Shown in pieces: positions 5,370-5,772 of a stretch of 5,772 nt of DNA. Position numbers and translations under genes: made by a program. The notes below the pieces were generated by a model. That model did no database searches and was not told where the DNA came from. It saw only the letters and a list, made by a program, of their open reading frames with translations. Position 1 is the first letter of the stretch; each line of letters starts with the position of its first letter. Source of the DNA: Alphaproteobacteria bacterium (GTDB lineage: Bacteria; Pseudomonadota; Alphaproteobacteria; Rhizobiales; Xanthobacteraceae). The stretch spans positions 1 to 5,772 of the forward strand of contig VAZL01000347.1 in NCBI GenBank assembly GCA_005883445.1. The letters run 5' to 3'.

Positions 5370-5772
5370 ATGAAGTGGATGCTCACCATGCTTGCGGCCG
5401 GCGCCTGCGCCGGCGCGTTCACCGCCCCGGCGGCGCCGGCGCAGGCGGCAGACATGTCGCTCACGCGGCTCGACTGCGGGACGCCGCAGGCGCCCGTCGC
5501 CGTGAACCAGCGCTTCTCCGACATCTACGCGTATGGAGATCTCAAGCTGCAGTTCGTCTACAGCTGCTATCTGATCAAGCACGGTGACGACTATCTGCTC
5601 TGGGACACCGGCCATGCCATGACGACGCCGAACGTGGCGCCGAAGGTGAGCATCGTCGACCAGCTGGAGAAGATCGGCGTCAAGGTCGATCAGGTCAAAT
5701 ACGTCGGCATCAGCCATTATCACGGCGATCACACCGGCCAGGTCGGCTCGTTTCCGAAGGCGACGCTGCTGA
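5370..5772 (+). CDS. Exported metallo-beta-lactamase-fold hydrolase, N-acyl-homoserine-lactonase-like (partial, 3' end cut)
   Basis: The first 134 codons are present and the frame runs off the window. Residues 1-27 form a signal peptide (MKWMLTMLAAGACAG..., cleavage likely at AQA/ADM), so the enzyme should be periplasmic or secreted. The mature part begins LTRLDCGTPQ and continues into the first beta sheet (LQFVYSCYLIKHGDDYLLWDTGH, residues 60-82), where WDTG is typical of the fold. The zinc-binding motif HxHxDH is complete: H116, H118, D120, H121 in ISHYHGDHTGQVG. The order 'L.CG...', 'YLI..G...L.DTG', 'SHxHxDHxG' matches the N-acyl-homoserine-lactonase-like branch, which opens the lactone ring of quorum-sensing signals. 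Other lactones or esters remain possible, since the substrate-defining C-terminal half lies outside. Lactonases such as AiiA and AttM are cytoplasmic, so the signal peptide is notable. It lies 110 nt after the antiporter and probably has its own promoter. Confidence 0.9.
   Translation, partial: MKWMLTMLAAGACAGAFTAPAAPAQAADMSLTRLDCGTPQAPVAVNQRFSDIYAYGDLKLQFVYSCYLIKHGDDYLLWDTGHAMTTPNVAPKVSIVDQLEKIGVKVDQVKYVGISHYHGDHTGQVGSFPKATLL

Noticed and set aside
5256..5732. Open frame of 158 codons on the minus strand
   Set aside because: Antisense to the hydrolase, which has a strong ribosome site, a signal peptide and HxHxDH on the plus strand.

Overview
The window is GC-rich alphaproteobacterial chromosome. 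It most resembles the Bradyrhizobium / Rhodopseudomonas (Nitrobacteraceae) group. The basis is high third-position GC, the style of the encoded proteins, and intergenic palindromes of the CCCGGAT...ATCCGGG and TGTCCGCT...AGCGGACA kinds, which I associate with these genomes. The assignment is from recall, not from a search.

Layout. On the minus strand at the left, a YkuD-type L,D-transpeptidase (390-962) is followed after 88 nt by a small exported protein with two cysteines (53-301). Both carry signal peptides and probably act in the periplasm; they may share a transcript. A 401-nt divergent intergenic region (963-1363) separates them from a plus-strand GMC-family FAD-dependent oxidoreductase (1364-3037, GTG start). 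Next comes a 611-nt stretch without an intact gene (3038-3648). It is a mosaic of palindromes, a 10-bp tandem repeat and what looks like a 36-codon remnant of a glycosyltransferase-like gene. A CPA1-type Na+/H+ antiporter follows (3649-5259, GTG start). After a 110-nt spacer with a 9-bp inverted repeat, an exported metallo-beta-lactamase-fold hydrolase of the N-acyl-homoserine-lactonase-like type begins (5370) and runs off the right edge.

The genes do not form an obvious pathway. The two minus-strand genes may form a small envelope unit. The three plus-strand genes share direction but are separated by large or structured spacers and are probably transcribed separately. I see no CRISPR array, tRNA, rRNA, intact insertion sequence or defence system. 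The core genes look ordinary. The most interesting part is the repeat-filled graveyard between the oxidoreductase and the antiporter, especially the gene fragment wedged between two palindromes.
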